Source: JACDBZ01 sp038233215 (GTDB lineage Bacteria > Chloroflexota > Limnocylindria > QHBO01). From it: a DNA stretch of 64,000 nucleotides. The position numbers were made by a program, and so were the translations under genes. The stretch spans positions 124,001 through 188,000 of the forward strand of contig JBBSML010000001.1 of the NCBI GenBank assembly GCA_038233215.1, given 5' to 3'. Under the pieces are notes generated by a model that did not search any database, was not told the DNA's origin, and saw nothing but the letters and a program-made list of their open reading frames with translations. Below, piece by piece: positions 33,529 through 42,469 of this stretch (within the stretch, counting starts at the first letter, position 1; every line of letters begins with the position of its first letter).

Positions 33529-33627
33529 CTACCGCCGGTGCTCAACCTCGAGTGAGGGCACAGATCTCCCGTCGACATCGCCGCCGGTGGGCGCGAGTCG
33601 CGGTGCGTTGAAGGCGCAAGATGCCAT
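33529..33627 (-). CDS. Leader peptide of the ABC exporter operon (32 residues)
   Basis: ATG at 33625-33627 with GAGGAG 8 bases upstream, then 32 codons ending in TAG at 33529. The last residues before the stop are EVEHRR. The stop lies in the loop of a CGGCGGT/ACCGCCG hairpin and about 25 bases before the leader terminator. Start signal, size and position fit a regulatory upstream ORF such as those controlling antibiotic-inducible exporters. No homologue is known to me. Confidence 0.6.
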   Translation of the reverse strand: MASCAFNAPRLAPTGGDVDGRSVPSLEVEHRR

Positions 33628-33706
33628 TCAGGTCGCTCCTCTGTGCTGGTGGTTGGTGGCCGGGCACACACGAGACGGCATCGGCTGCAGTGCGTGGTGC
33701 CGGCGG

Positions 33707-33736
33707 AGTCTACGACCAGCGCTTGGTCGGTGTCAA
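33707..33736 (-). promoter_or_regulatory. Promoter of the attenuated ABC/GNAT operon
   Basis: TTGACA (33731-33736), an 18-base spacer and TAGACT (33707-33712) on the minus strand. This is one of the best sigma-70-type promoters in the window. Transcription would start near 33700, giving a leader of about 330 nt. Confidence 0.7.
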
Positions 33737-33822
33737 CCGTCAGCGGATCGGGACATTCCGCCCTGTTCCGTGCAGCTGGGTCAGCGCTATCGTGTGCTCC
33801 CCGAGCAGGAGCAACCCGAGCA

Positions 33823-34785
33823 GTGCAGATCAACCGTGGCCTCATCTTCTGGGGTGTGGCCCTCATCACCGCCGGCGCCGTGGCACTGGCCACTCAATCC
33901 CAGCTCTTTCCGGCCGATTCGGCTCGCCAGGCCTGGCGTCTCTGGCCGTTGCTGCTGATCGTCATCGGCGTGTCCGTCATCGCTTCGCGGACGGCGTTCG
34001 GCACCGTCGCGCTGCTGCTGGCCGGCCTGGTCGCTGGCGGTCTGGCCGGGACCCTGGTGGCTGGCGCTTCCGACGGCCTGGAGATTGGCTGTGGCGGCGA
34101 CCCGGCCGAGTCGGTAACCGCCGAGGGCAGCTTCGCGACCGGAGGCGAGGTCGACCTCGACATCAGGTGCGGCGAGCTCGACGTCTCGACGCAGCCGGGG
34201 ACGGACTGGACCGTCATCGCCCGCCATGGCGGCGACGAGGAGCCTGAGCTTATCTTCGATGCCGAGTCACTTCACGTGAGGGCCGAGGGCGGCGGCTTCA
34301 TCGGCCTCACGGACAGCCGCCAGGCCTGGGACGTCGTGCTGCCAACCGCTGCCTCCCTGCGTCTCAGGGTGGACGCCAACGCGGCATCCTCGCGTTTGGA
34401 CCTCGCCGGTGCGAACCTGTCGACGCTCGAGATCAACGCCAATGCGGGCGATGTCAACGTCGCGCTGCCCGGCGCCGAGGTTCGGGAGCTCAGCGTGGAC
34501 GCCAACGCCGGCTCGATTTCGATCATCGGGGACGCATCCACGCGACTCGACGGATCGATCGAGATGAACGCCGGCTCACTCGAGCTGTGCATCCCGAACG
34601 GGGTCACCGTCGCGATCACCATCGAGGAGGACCACATCACGTTCAGCAACAACCTCGACGACAGCGGACTGATCCGGGAGGGCGACACCTGGCGCAGCGG
34701 CGATGACGCCATTCCGCCGGTTACCCTGCGGGTGGACGGCAATGCGGCGAGCTTCACGCTCAATCCCGAGGGAGGCTGCTCATGA
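33823..34785 (+). CDS. LiaF-like membrane protein with DUF4097-type beta domain
   Basis: 320 residues. Three hydrophobic helices (about 7-25, 40-57 and 60-80) are followed by a repetitive beta-rich domain with recurring Asn/Ala/Gly turns (DANAASS, NANAGD, DANAGS, EMNAGS), as in DUF4097/LiaF C-terminal domains. Such proteins take part in envelope-stress sensing. It starts at GTG 33823 with AGGAG about 11 bases upstream, is divergent from the ABC/GNAT operon, and overlaps the PspC gene by four bases. Confidence 0.75.
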   Translation: MQINRGLIFWGVALITAGAVALATQSQLFPADSARQAWRLWPLLLIVIGVSVIASRTAFGTVALLLAGLVAGGLAGTLVAGASDGLEIGCGGDPAESVTAEGSFATGGEVDLDIRCGELDVSTQPGTDWTVIARHGGDEEPELIFDAESLHVRAEGGGFIGLTDSRQAWDVVLPTAASLRLRVDANAASSRLDLAGANLSTLEINANAGDVNVALPGAEVRELSVDANAGSISIIGDASTRLDGSIEMNAGSLELCIPNGVTVAITIEEDHITFSNNLDDSGLIREGDTWRSGDDAIPPVTLRVDGNAASFTLNPEGGCS

Positions 34786-35192
34786 ACCGCCAGCTGACCA
34801 GGTCCCCAAACGCCATGATCGGCGGCGTCGCGGCCGGTGCCGCGACGTGGATCAACGCCGATCCGGCACTCGTGCGCATCGCCTGGGCACTTCTGGTCCC
34901 GCTGACCGGCGGCGCTGCGCTGCTCGCGTACGTCGTCGCCTGGGTCGTCATCCCCGAAGCGTCGGTGCAGCCGCGATCCGCGGATTCGGAGCAGTCGGCC
35001 AGCGAGGATGCCAAGCCCGGAGCGGTCGACGACGGGCGGCCAGCCCTGTTCATCGGGGGCGGACTGGTCCTCGTCGGCCTCTACTTCCTGGTCCGCGAAT
35101 ATCTGCCACGAATCGACTGGGGCTTCGTCTGGCCGCTCATCCTGGTTGGCGTCGGCGCGCTCATCCTCGTTGGTGCCGCCCGCCGGCGGTAG
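34782..35192 (+). CDS. PspC-domain membrane protein
   Basis: 136 residues. The N-terminal PspC domain is recognisable from MIGGVAAGAATWINADPALV, followed by a helix and an acidic linker. Two more helices at the C-terminus resemble the LiaI/LiaF membrane segment. It is coupled to the LiaF-like gene by ATGA. Together they probably form an envelope-stress pair. Confidence 0.82.
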   Translation: MNRQLTRSPNAMIGGVAAGAATWINADPALVRIAWALLVPLTGGAALLAYVVAWVVIPEASVQPRSADSEQSASEDAKPGAVDDGRPALFIGGGLVLVGLYFLVREYLPRIDWGFVWPLILVGVGALILVGAARRR

Positions 35193-35195
35193 TCG
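35176..35195 (+). repeat. 20-base direct repeat, copy 1
   Basis: CCGCCCGCCGGCGGTAGTCG covers the last codons and stop of the PspC gene. An identical copy lies 170 bases downstream at 35346-35365. Confidence 0.6.
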
Positions 35196-35196
35196 C

Positions 35197-35209
35197 ACCG
35201 ATATTTCGC
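35197..35209 (+). repeat. 13-base repeat ACCGATATTTCGC, copy 1
   Basis: Identical copy at 35457-35469, and a two-mismatch copy (ACCGATACATCGC) at 35247-35259. All three fall in the 284-base spacer between the PspC gene and the convergent mannosyltransferase gene. The spacer holds no gene that I can support. Confidence 0.5.
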
Positions 35210-35345
35210 CTGAAGCAAGCATGCGGCTCCTCCCGCGCGCGGTTTGACCGATACATCGCTTGTCGTTGAGCGTGACGCCTGCTCAGGCGATCTCCTCTTG
35301 TCGTCCGTCGATGGATAATTCGGCGGTATCCCGCGCGTGCTGGGT

Positions 35346-35365
35346 CCGCCCGCCGGCGGTAGTCG
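35346..35365 (+). repeat. 20-base direct repeat, copy 2
   Basis: Exact copy of the PspC-gene end (see 35176-35195). The flanking bases differ, which fits an old duplication. Confidence 0.6.
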
Positions 35366-35456
35366 GCAACGAGGCGACCTCCAGGCGGCACTCGTGCTCA
35401 GTCATCAACGAACTTTTGGTGAGAATCAGCGTTGACTCGCTCTCGGGCCAGCACTT

Positions 35457-35469
35457 ACCGATATTTCGC
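35457..35469 (+). repeat. 13-base repeat ACCGATATTTCGC, copy 2
   Basis: Exact copy of 35197-35209, just before the end of the convergent mannosyltransferase gene. Confidence 0.5.
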
Positions 35470-35476
35470 GCCGGCC

Positions 35477-38400
35477 TCAGTCCCGCAGCGCTGCGCGACG
35501 TTGCGCAACAAGACGCATCAGAGGTGGACTCCACGCTCGGCCACGCAGTGACCACGCGACCGCGACGATGGCGGCGAGCGCCCCCGCGGCAAGCTTGAGA
35601 CCCGATGCGCTGACGAGGTCCCCGCGCTCGCCCTGCGGGGGATCGGGGAACTGGAACGCGTAGTTCCACGGCGGCAGTGCCCGCGCCGCATTGATGTACC
35701 AGTCCGGCATGGGCAGGGCGGCGCCAAGCGGGAAGACGAGAACGCCGGCGACCACGACGAGTGCCAGGTAGCCGATCGCCAGCTGGCGCCAGGCGGGCCG
35801 GCGCAGGAGCTCGTCCACCACGTACGCGATGGCGATCAGCGCGAAGATGACGGCGGTCAAGTAGTGATACGCGAACGATGCGCGCTCGATGCGCGTCCAC
35901 GGCGCCATCTGGAAGACGAAGGCGGCGACGATCAGGACGAGGGCGGCAGAGCGACGCTTCCAGGCGAGGAACGCGCAGGCCACGATCGCGGGGATACCCG
36001 CCCAGAGCAGGATCGGGTTACCGCCGTTGTAGATGACCGCGATCTGCTCACGGTCGTAGGTGCCGTTGTAGAACCAGGTCGGCTTGAGCCCCAGCGGCCA
36101 GCTCCACCATGGCGCCGAGCTGGCGTGGCCCGCGGTCAGGCCGTAGTGATATCCGAACATCTGCGCGTGAAGCTCCTCGAGGGACCAGCCATAACCCGGG
36201 CCGGCGTCGGGACCGGCGAACGAGTGCCCCAGTTGGAGGTACGGGATGTAGGTGAGCGCGTACACGGTCAGAGGAAGGACGAGCAGGCAGACGCCGATCC
36301 ACGACCACGCGAAGCCGCCCATCTCGGCAGGCTGTTGCCAGCGGGCGTCTGATCGCGGGTCGCGCAGCGACCGCCAGGCGCGCCAGAGGAGCAGGATCCC
36401 CGCGACGCCGAGCATCAGCCACGCCGGCCAAGCGGCCTGGGCACCCCGCGTCAGGACGCCGAACACCATCTCCACCGCGCTGCCGGGGTTGCGGCCCTCC
36501 ACCTGGCCGTAACCCAGGGCAAAGGCCAGCCCCACACCCCCGAGCACGACGCCGGTCGCCGGCAGGGCCGCCTTCGCGCTTTCGAGATCGAAGCGGATCG
36601 GGCGCGCGTGGACGATCGCCAGCGCTATGCCCAGCGCCAGGATCATGGTCGCCAGGAACGGCCATGGTGCGCCGATGCCACCCACGACCGTGGCGAAGGC
36701 AACGAGCGCAACCAGCGCCAGACGGCCGAGGCTCGACCGTGCCAGCACCAGGATCCAGATACCCGCGAGCGCATAGAAGCCGACCCACTTGGTGGCCGCC
36801 GCCAGGCCGATCAGGACGCCGACCAGCGGCAGCACCCACCAGGCGCTGCGCGCCCAGCGGCCGGACCAGATCTGCCAGAAAGCCAGGTAGGCGGCCACGA
36901 TGAAGACCGTCACGAAGATGTCATTCATGGCGATGCGGCTCATCACGTAGCTCATGCCATCGATCGCCACGAAGCCCGCCGCGAGGATCGCGATCCGCCG
37001 GCGGCCGAACATCGTCGCCGCCAGGAGGTAGACCAGTGCCACCAGCAGGACGCCGAACAGGACGCCTGCCAGGCGCCAGGCGAAGGCATTGCTGCCCGCA
37101 TCGAGCCGAACGAGCGCGCCATCGCCGGTGCTCAGGATCAGCCGTCCATGATCGTCTGGCTGGCTGTCGCCACTGATGTCGAACGCCATGGCGAGGGCGG
37201 GAGCCGGAAGCGTGGTCTGGTCGAATGCCGCGAGGCCCGCGCTCGTGTCATTGCGGTCATCGAGGTGCGGCTCGATCGGCCAGACCACCGGCTCCCCCGC
37301 CTCCGAAACGCCGGCGACATAGACGATGTTGGCGATCGCCTGGTAGCCGATGAGCGACGGCGCCCCCGGAAGCGGCACGAGGTCGCGCAGCGTCTGGGCA
37401 TCGGCGTCGAGGGCGGCCAGTCCACCGGCGGTGGCGGGGTGTTCGTCGTTGGCGGCCAGGGCTCCGGTGAGCGCGAACAGCTGCTGATCATCGCCGCCGC
37501 CGCGCGTTACCAACGGGCCGATCAGTGGCGCCTCGACGGTCACGACGCCAACCTCCGCGTCATCCTCGTCCCGCGCGGGCTGGAGCGTCGCGCTGTCGAG
37601 AAACACGATCGCGTTGCGCGCGGGATCGGTGGCTGCCACGAACCCGTCGTCGTCGTCGGTCGCGTACACCCATCCGACACCGCCGTAGCTGGCGTCCACC
37701 GAGGCGCGCACCTCGTCGCTGGCCGCGTCGAGGACGAGGAGCCCGTCAGGTCCGCGGACGAGGATCACCTCGGCATCGCGAGGTACCTCGAGCTGGGTCA
37801 CGCCGGTGAGATCGGTCTCGATCGTCGGCCCGGCTGGCGGGGCGCGGCCGTCGGGCGACCCGAGCAGGCCCGCCAGCTCGTAGGTCTCGACGGTGCCGAC
37901 ATCGGCTCGTCCGACAAGGAGCCGTGGTGCATCGACGTCATAGGCGAGCGTGGCTATCGGGCCAGCGGCGTCCCATCGCGCGAGCTCCTCGCCGCTCTCG
38001 GCGTCGGACGCAGCAATGGTCGACCCACCGGCTGCAGCGGTGAAGGCGATCGACCGCTCACGGCCGATGGATGAGCGCCGAGGCGCGACGGCGATCGTCG
38101 GCGACGGCTCATCGAGGTCACTGCTCCCGACGATCCTGTTCGGATCCGCGACGACGATGCCGGCCGCGATCAGGTACTTCGCCAGCATCGGGTGCGTCCA
38201 TTCATAGACATCCCGGTCCCAGTCGTTCTGCCAGTTGCTGAGCCACTCCGCCGCGGACCGCGCGTGGTAGACCTCGTCGAAGTGATGTCCGCGCGGCACG
38301 TCGAGCCGCCACAGGCGGAACACGAGCGCGAAGGCGACCAGCCCGAGCAGCAGCAGCGCGTCACGCCGATCCAGGCGACGCGTCGGCTCGCGCAGATACG

Positions 38401-40039
38401 CGTCGGCTGGATTGCGCCTCAGCCAGCCGAACCGCTTGGGACCACGCGGCTCTGACACCATCGATGGATCGGCCGCCCATTCCGCGGCCCGCGGTCCGCG
38501 GTCCGCCGCGGGCCGCAGGACAGGGTCGTGGAGTTCGTCAACGACGTGAGCGTCGACCTCTGGTCGCCACATCGTCCGCAACGATCGCCACGCGACGAGA
38601 CCAAGCAGGACGACGGCCATGAACGAGACGGTCCAGATGCCCCAGTCGGACAGCAACGTGGCCGAAAGGAACGGACTCTGGGCCATTGGCAGTCCCTCGG
38701 CACCGGGGTTGACGACACCGCCCGCGAACGACCAGTCCTCGGTATAGACCCAGTAGATGTTGGCGAAGAACGACAGTGTCAGCCCGGCGTAGATCCATGG
38801 CCACAGGCGTCCGGAGAACAAGAACGGCGCCGCCAGGGCCAGCGCCGGAAACAGATAGCGCTCGTGGACGCGGGTCGGCAGCACGAAGAACGCGAGGGCG
38901 AGCAGCAACGAGGCGAGCAGCACGGCGCGCAGATCGTCGCGTCGGGCGACCTGGACGAACGCCAGCAGCGCGACCGGGATGAACAGGAAGATCCCGACCT
39001 GTTGCCACGAGAGCGCGAGTGGTCCAAGCACGAAGCCCACGGCGGTGTCATCGCCCCAGGCCAGGGTGTCGCCCAGGCCGCTCCACGGATTCCGCCACAA
39101 GTTGAACGCATTGACCGAGAGCCCGGTATAGGTACCCGCGGCCTCGACGAACTTGCCGACCAGGCTGCCGCTCGGATCGGCCTCCGGAAGGAACCCCACC
39201 AATCCTCGCGGATCACCACCGGCCAGAGGCATGTAGAGCACCATCCCGAACGGAAGCATCAGCACGGTCAGCGTCCCGAAGCCGACCGCCAGCGATGTGA
39301 GGACGCGCAGCGGATCGCGCCGATCGTTCTTGATCGGGTCGCTCGAACGGCCCACGAGGTGACGTCGAACGCCGACGATCGCCACGATCGGCACGAGGAA
39401 GGCGAACTGGAACTTGACCAGCAGGGCGAGCACGGCGCCGAACGCCGCGACCTCGGTCCAGCCACGGGCCAGCGCATAGACCGTCGCAAGCAGGACCAGG
39501 GTGCCAACCGAGTCGATCTGACCCCACACCGCCGAGTCGAAGATCGTCCCCGGGTTGAACAGGTAGATGGTGGCGGCCGCGATTCCCAGCGTCTCTGGCC
39601 AGACAGAGAAGCGCGCCTGTTCCACGAGCTCCTCACCCCAGCGACGGCAGATGACGAACAGGAGCCAGGCGATGGCGACGTCGGCGAACATGCCCGGGAG
39701 CTTGACGAGACCACCGGTCGCGTCCTGGCCGACGAGGGGACCGAGCGCCCCGCCGATGGTGCCGAGCAGCCAGAGCACGTACAGGTACCCCGGCGGATAA
39801 TCGCTGAAGTAGCCTTCCTCGTAGAATTGCGACGGCCCCACGCTTGCCAGCCGCTGCGCCCAGGCGGTGAAATCGCCGATGTCGATTGAGAACCCGCTCT
39901 CGGGCAGGTAGACGGCGGCGATGAAGAGGCGCAGGGCGAGGCCGAGAACGAGGATGGTCGTGAGGAGTGTGCCGGCGTCGAGCCGCCGAAACAGATCGGG
40001 TACCCCAACACCCCGTCGGCCGACGGGGTCGCTGGCCAT
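35477..40039 (-). CDS. Two-enzyme GT-C fusion: Gpi18-like mannosyltransferase plus protein O-mannosyltransferase with propeller-like insert
   Basis: About 1520 residues, many membrane helices. The first third (to about residue 490) resembles Gpi18-like polyprenyl-phosphate-dependent mannosyltransferases (DYPPGYLYVLWLLG, later VHERYLFPALALA). From about residue 556 it matches protein O-mannosyltransferases (LDVPRGHHFDEVYHARSAAE, then THPMLAKYLIAAG; later SRIAMNDIFVT). Between that first loop and the next helix lies an insert of about 350 residues (630-980), beta-rich and soluble, resembling a propeller. The start is uncertain: ATG 40039 is preferred, because the upstream ATG codes over a TATACT that looks like the promoter. 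It probably glycosylates exported proteins. Confidence 0.8.
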   Translation of the reverse strand: MASDPVGRRGVGVPDLFRRLDAGTLLTTILVLGLALRLFIAAVYLPESGFSIDIGDFTAWAQRLASVGPSQFYEEGYFSDYPPGYLYVLWLLGTIGGALGPLVGQDATGGLVKLPGMFADVAIAWLLFVICRRWGEELVEQARFSVWPETLGIAAATIYLFNPGTIFDSAVWGQIDSVGTLVLLATVYALARGWTEVAAFGAVLALLVKFQFAFLVPIVAIVGVRRHLVGRSSDPIKNDRRDPLRVLTSLAVGFGTLTVLMLPFGMVLYMPLAGGDPRGLVGFLPEADPSGSLVGKFVEAAGTYTGLSVNAFNLWRNPWSGLGDTLAWGDDTAVGFVLGPLALSWQQVGIFLFIPVALLAFVQVARRDDLRAVLLASLLLALAFFVLPTRVHERYLFPALALAAPFLFSGRLWPWIYAGLTLSFFANIYWVYTEDWSFAGGVVNPGAEGLPMAQSPFLSATLLSDWGIWTVSFMAVVLLGLVAWRSLRTMWRPEVDAHVVDELHDPVLRPAADRGPRAAEWAADPSMVSEPRGPKRFGWLRRNPADAYLREPTRRLDRRDALLLLGLVAFALVFRLWRLDVPRGHHFDEVYHARSAAEWLSNWQNDWDRDVYEWTHPMLAKYLIAAGIVVADPNRIVGSSDLDEPSPTIAVAPRRSSIGRERSIAFTAAAGGSTIAASDAESGEELARWDAAGPIATLAYDVDAPRLLVGRADVGTVETYELAGLLGSPDGRAPPAGPTIETDLTGVTQLEVPRDAEVILVRGPDGLLVLDAASDEVRASVDASYGGVGWVYATDDDDGFVAATDPARNAIVFLDSATLQPARDEDDAEVGVVTVEAPLIGPLVTRGGGDDQQLFALTGALAANDEHPATAGGLAALDADAQTLRDLVPLPGAPSLIGYQAIANIVYVAGVSEAGEPVVWPIEPHLDDRNDTSAGLAAFDQTTLPAPALAMAFDISGDSQPDDHGRLILSTGDGALVRLDAGSNAFAWRLAGVLFGVLLVALVYLLAATMFGRRRIAILAAGFVAIDGMSYVMSRIAMNDIFVTVFIVAAYLAFWQIWSGRWARSAWWVLPLVGVLIGLAAATKWVGFYALAGIWILVLARSSLGRLALVALVAFATVVGGIGAPWPFLATMILALGIALAIVHARPIRFDLESAKAALPATGVVLGGVGLAFALGYGQVEGRNPGSAVEMVFGVLTRGAQAAWPAWLMLGVAGILLLWRAWRSLRDPRSDARWQQPAEMGGFAWSWIGVCLLVLPLTVYALTYIPYLQLGHSFAGPDAGPGYGWSLEELHAQMFGYHYGLTAGHASSAPWWSWPLGLKPTWFYNGTYDREQIAVIYNGGNPILLWAGIPAIVACAFLAWKRRSAALVLIVAAFVFQMAPWTRIERASFAYHYLTAVIFALIAIAYVVDELLRRPAWRQLAIGYLALVVVAGVLVFPLGAALPMPDWYINAARALPPWNYAFQFPDPPQGERGDLVSASGLKLAAGALAAIVAVAWSLRGRAWSPPLMRLVAQRRAALRD

Positions 40040-40075
40040 CAGGTGCAGCGCCCTCGAGGGGTGTGCTGATTCGTC

Positions 40076-41728
40076 ATGCGCGCCAAGGTGGCGGTGAGTA
40101 TACATCGAGCCTCCGACGGCTCTGGAGGTCGTCGAGTTTCGCCGCCGAGCGCGGTGAAGCGCTGGATCCCGCACACCGACAACGCGGTCGCGTTCGCCGC
40201 TCTGCTCGTGGCGCTGCTCGCCTTCGGGATCTATCTCCGCACCATGCTGCCAGCGACCGGATTCTGGGACACCGGCGAGGCTCAGACCGTGCCGCCGACC
40301 CTGTCGATCTTCCATCCCACCGGATTTCCGGTGTATCTGATGGTCGGCTGGCTATGGAGCCAGCTGCCGATCGGCGAGGTCGCCTGGCGCATGAATCTGC
40401 TCTCGGGTGTTTCCGTGGCCGTTGCGGCTGGCTTCGTGGTCCTGATCGCCGGACACCTCATCGGCGAACGGAATCGCGCCATGCGCGCGACCGCGGCGGG
40501 CATTGCAGGCGCCGCCTTCGCCTTCGCCTCCGAACCATGGGAGAACGCGACCCGCGCCGATGTCCATGCCATCAGCATCCTGTCGGTCACCATCCTGGTG
40601 TGGCTTCTCCTCACCTGGCGAGCTGCCGAGTGGTCGGGATCACGCCGCGCCGGAGGTTGGCTGGTGGGAGCTGCCCTGGCGTTCGGGCTCGGGGTGGGTG
40701 TCCATCCGCTCATCGGCCTGTTCGCCTTCGGCATCGTCGCGTGGCTCTTCGTCGTTGACGGCGGCTTTTGGCGACGGTGGCGGCTCATCGCGTTGTGCGC
40801 GGGGGTGGTCATCATCGGCATCGGCTCGTTCGCCTTCATCTGGGTGCGCGCCGTCACCGAACCGGAGCCGCCGCTCTTCTACGCGCGGCCGGACACCTGG
40901 GAACGCTTTCGCTACCTCGTCTTCGCCGAGCAGTTCAGCGGCCTCTTCCAGGATTTCCGCGAGCCGTTGGTGGACCTGCGCGACAAGTGGGCGGACGCTG
41001 AACGCGTTCTCGCTGCTCAGTTCGTGGCGCCAGGCTGGCTGCTGATCGCCATTGGAGCCGCCATCGTTGCCGCGCGCTCGATGGGGACGTTCGTGGTGCT
41101 CGGGATGTTCGTCATCGGCAACGTGCTGTACTCGATGAACTTCAGGGACGGCGACATCGACCGCTACTACATGCCGACCGTGGCCGTGCTGGCGCCCCTG
41201 CTGGGCGTCGCCCTGGCGACCGTCGGCGCTGCATGTGCGCAGGCCGTTGCCGAGGTCGGGCGGCGGCTCGTCACGACCACGCAGGCTCGTCGCTCATTGG
41301 CGACCCTCGGCGGCGGGCTGGTGCTCGGGCTGGGGGCCCTGCTGCCGGCCGCGTCGCTGGTGACCGGCTACGACGCACACGACCAGAGCCAGAACCGGGA
41401 CGCCGATGCCTGGGTCGCATCGGTCCACGAGCTCCTGCCACCGAACGCCGTGATCGTCAGCTGGTGGAGCTACAGCACGCCACTCTGGCACCACCGCTGG
41501 GTGCTGCACGAGCGCCCGGACGTGACCATCATCGATGAGCGCGACATCCTCGACGATGGGTACCGTACGATGAACAACGCGATTCGCGCGCACTTCGGCC
41601 GGCGGCCGGTCTACGTCGTGCTTCCCGACTGGGAGCGCGCGAACGTCACCGAGCAATGGGAGCTGAGCACGCTGCCCACGCTGCCCGGATTCACCCGCCT
41701 GCTTCGCATCGAGGGTCCCGCCACATGA
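40076..41728 (+). CDS. DUF2723 GT-C family membrane protein
   Basis: 550 residues. The N-terminal GFWDTGEAQTVPPTLSIFHP, followed by TGFPVYLMVGWLW, is typical of DUF2723, a family of multi-helix proteins with a GT-C fold that are likely mannosyl- or glycosyltransferases. About ten helices are followed by a soluble C-terminal domain. ATG 40076 has no ribosome binding site. GTG 40154 would give a product starting just before the first helix and is a real alternative. The 3' end overlaps the Dpm1-like gene as ATGA. Confidence 0.82.
   Translation: MRAKVAVSIHRASDGSGGRRVSPPSAVKRWIPHTDNAVAFAALLVALLAFGIYLRTMLPATGFWDTGEAQTVPPTLSIFHPTGFPVYLMVGWLWSQLPIGEVAWRMNLLSGVSVAVAAGFVVLIAGHLIGERNRAMRATAAGIAGAAFAFASEPWENATRADVHAISILSVTILVWLLLTWRAAEWSGSRRAGGWLVGAALAFGLGVGVHPLIGLFAFGIVAWLFVVDGGFWRRWRLIALCAGVVIIGIGSFAFIWVRAVTEPEPPLFYARPDTWERFRYLVFAEQFSGLFQDFREPLVDLRDKWADAERVLAAQFVAPGWLLIAIGAAIVAARSMGTFVVLGMFVIGNVLYSMNFRDGDIDRYYMPTVAVLAPLLGVALATVGAACAQAVAEVGRRLVTTTQARRSLATLGGGLVLGLGALLPAASLVTGYDAHDQSQNRDADAWVASVHELLPPNAVIVSWWSYSTPLWHHRWVLHERPDVTIIDERDILDDGYRTMNNAIRAHFGRRPVYVVLPDWERANVTEQWELSTLPTLPGFTRLLRIEGPAT
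40097..40102 (-). promoter_or_regulatory. Candidate -10 for the GT-C fusion gene
   Basis: TATACT on the minus strand in the 36-base divergent gap plus the beginning of the DUF2723 gene. It lies 57 bases before ATG 40039. The -35 is not clear. Confidence 0.35.
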
Positions 41729-42468
41729 CCGATCCCGCCCGCCCGCGCCTGACCTTCTTCTTTCCCGCATTCAACGAGGAGGAGAACGTGGCCGAGACGG
41801 TGCGCCGAGCCATCGACGAGATCGGGCCACTGGTGGACGGCTCGATCGAGGTCCTCGTCGTTGATGACGGATCGACCGATCGGACGCCGGAGATGGCCGA
41901 TGCCCTTGCCGCGGCCGACCCTCGCGTGCGCGTCCATCACCAGGAGAACCGCGGATACGGTGGTGCCCTACGGGCCGGCTTCGCCAACGCCAACGGGGAG
42001 TTGATCTGCTTCAGTGACGGGGATCTCCAATTCGATCTGCACGAGATGACCCGCCTGCTGTCGCGCCTCGACGACCCGGCCAAGCGGTCCGTCAGCGCGG
42101 TCATCGGCTATCGCATCAAGCGCCGGGATCCAGCGCACAGGATCTTCATCGCCAAGAGCTACAACGCCATCGTGTCGGCGCTGTTCGGTCTTCGGGTGCG
42201 GGACATCGATTGCGCCATGAAGCTGTTCCGGCGCGAGGTATTCGACGGCCTGCCCCTCGACGCCGATTCCCCGTTCCTGTCGGCCGAGCTGCTGATCAAG
42301 CTGCGAGCGCGCGGCGAGCGGCTGGCCCAGGTCGGTGTGAATCACTTCCCGCGAACGGCGGGCGTCAACACCGGCGCGAGCTTCCGCAAGATCCTGCGCA
42401 CGTTCCGCGACATCGGAAAGCTGCGATTGGGGCTCTGGACGCAACGGCGCGAGGTGCTCGGAAGCTGA
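41725..42468 (+). CDS. Dpm1-like polyprenol-phosphate mannosyltransferase (GT2)
   Basis: 247 residues, GT-A fold. The start FFPAFNEEENV, the VVDDGSTDRTPE site and SDGDLQFD metal-binding region match dolichol/polyprenol-phosphate-mannose synthases. Such an enzyme would make the lipid-linked sugar used by the two GT-C proteins next to it. No C-terminal membrane helices are present, so the protein is probably peripheral. It is coupled to the DUF2723 gene. Confidence 0.88.
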   Translation: MTDPARPRLTFFFPAFNEEENVAETVRRAIDEIGPLVDGSIEVLVVDDGSTDRTPEMADALAAADPRVRVHHQENRGYGGALRAGFANANGELICFSDGDLQFDLHEMTRLLSRLDDPAKRSVSAVIGYRIKRRDPAHRIFIAKSYNAIVSALFGLRVRDIDCAMKLFRREVFDGLPLDADSPFLSAELLIKLRARGERLAQVGVNHFPRTAGVNTGASFRKILRTFRDIGKLRLGLWTQRREVLGS

Positions 42469-42469
42469 G

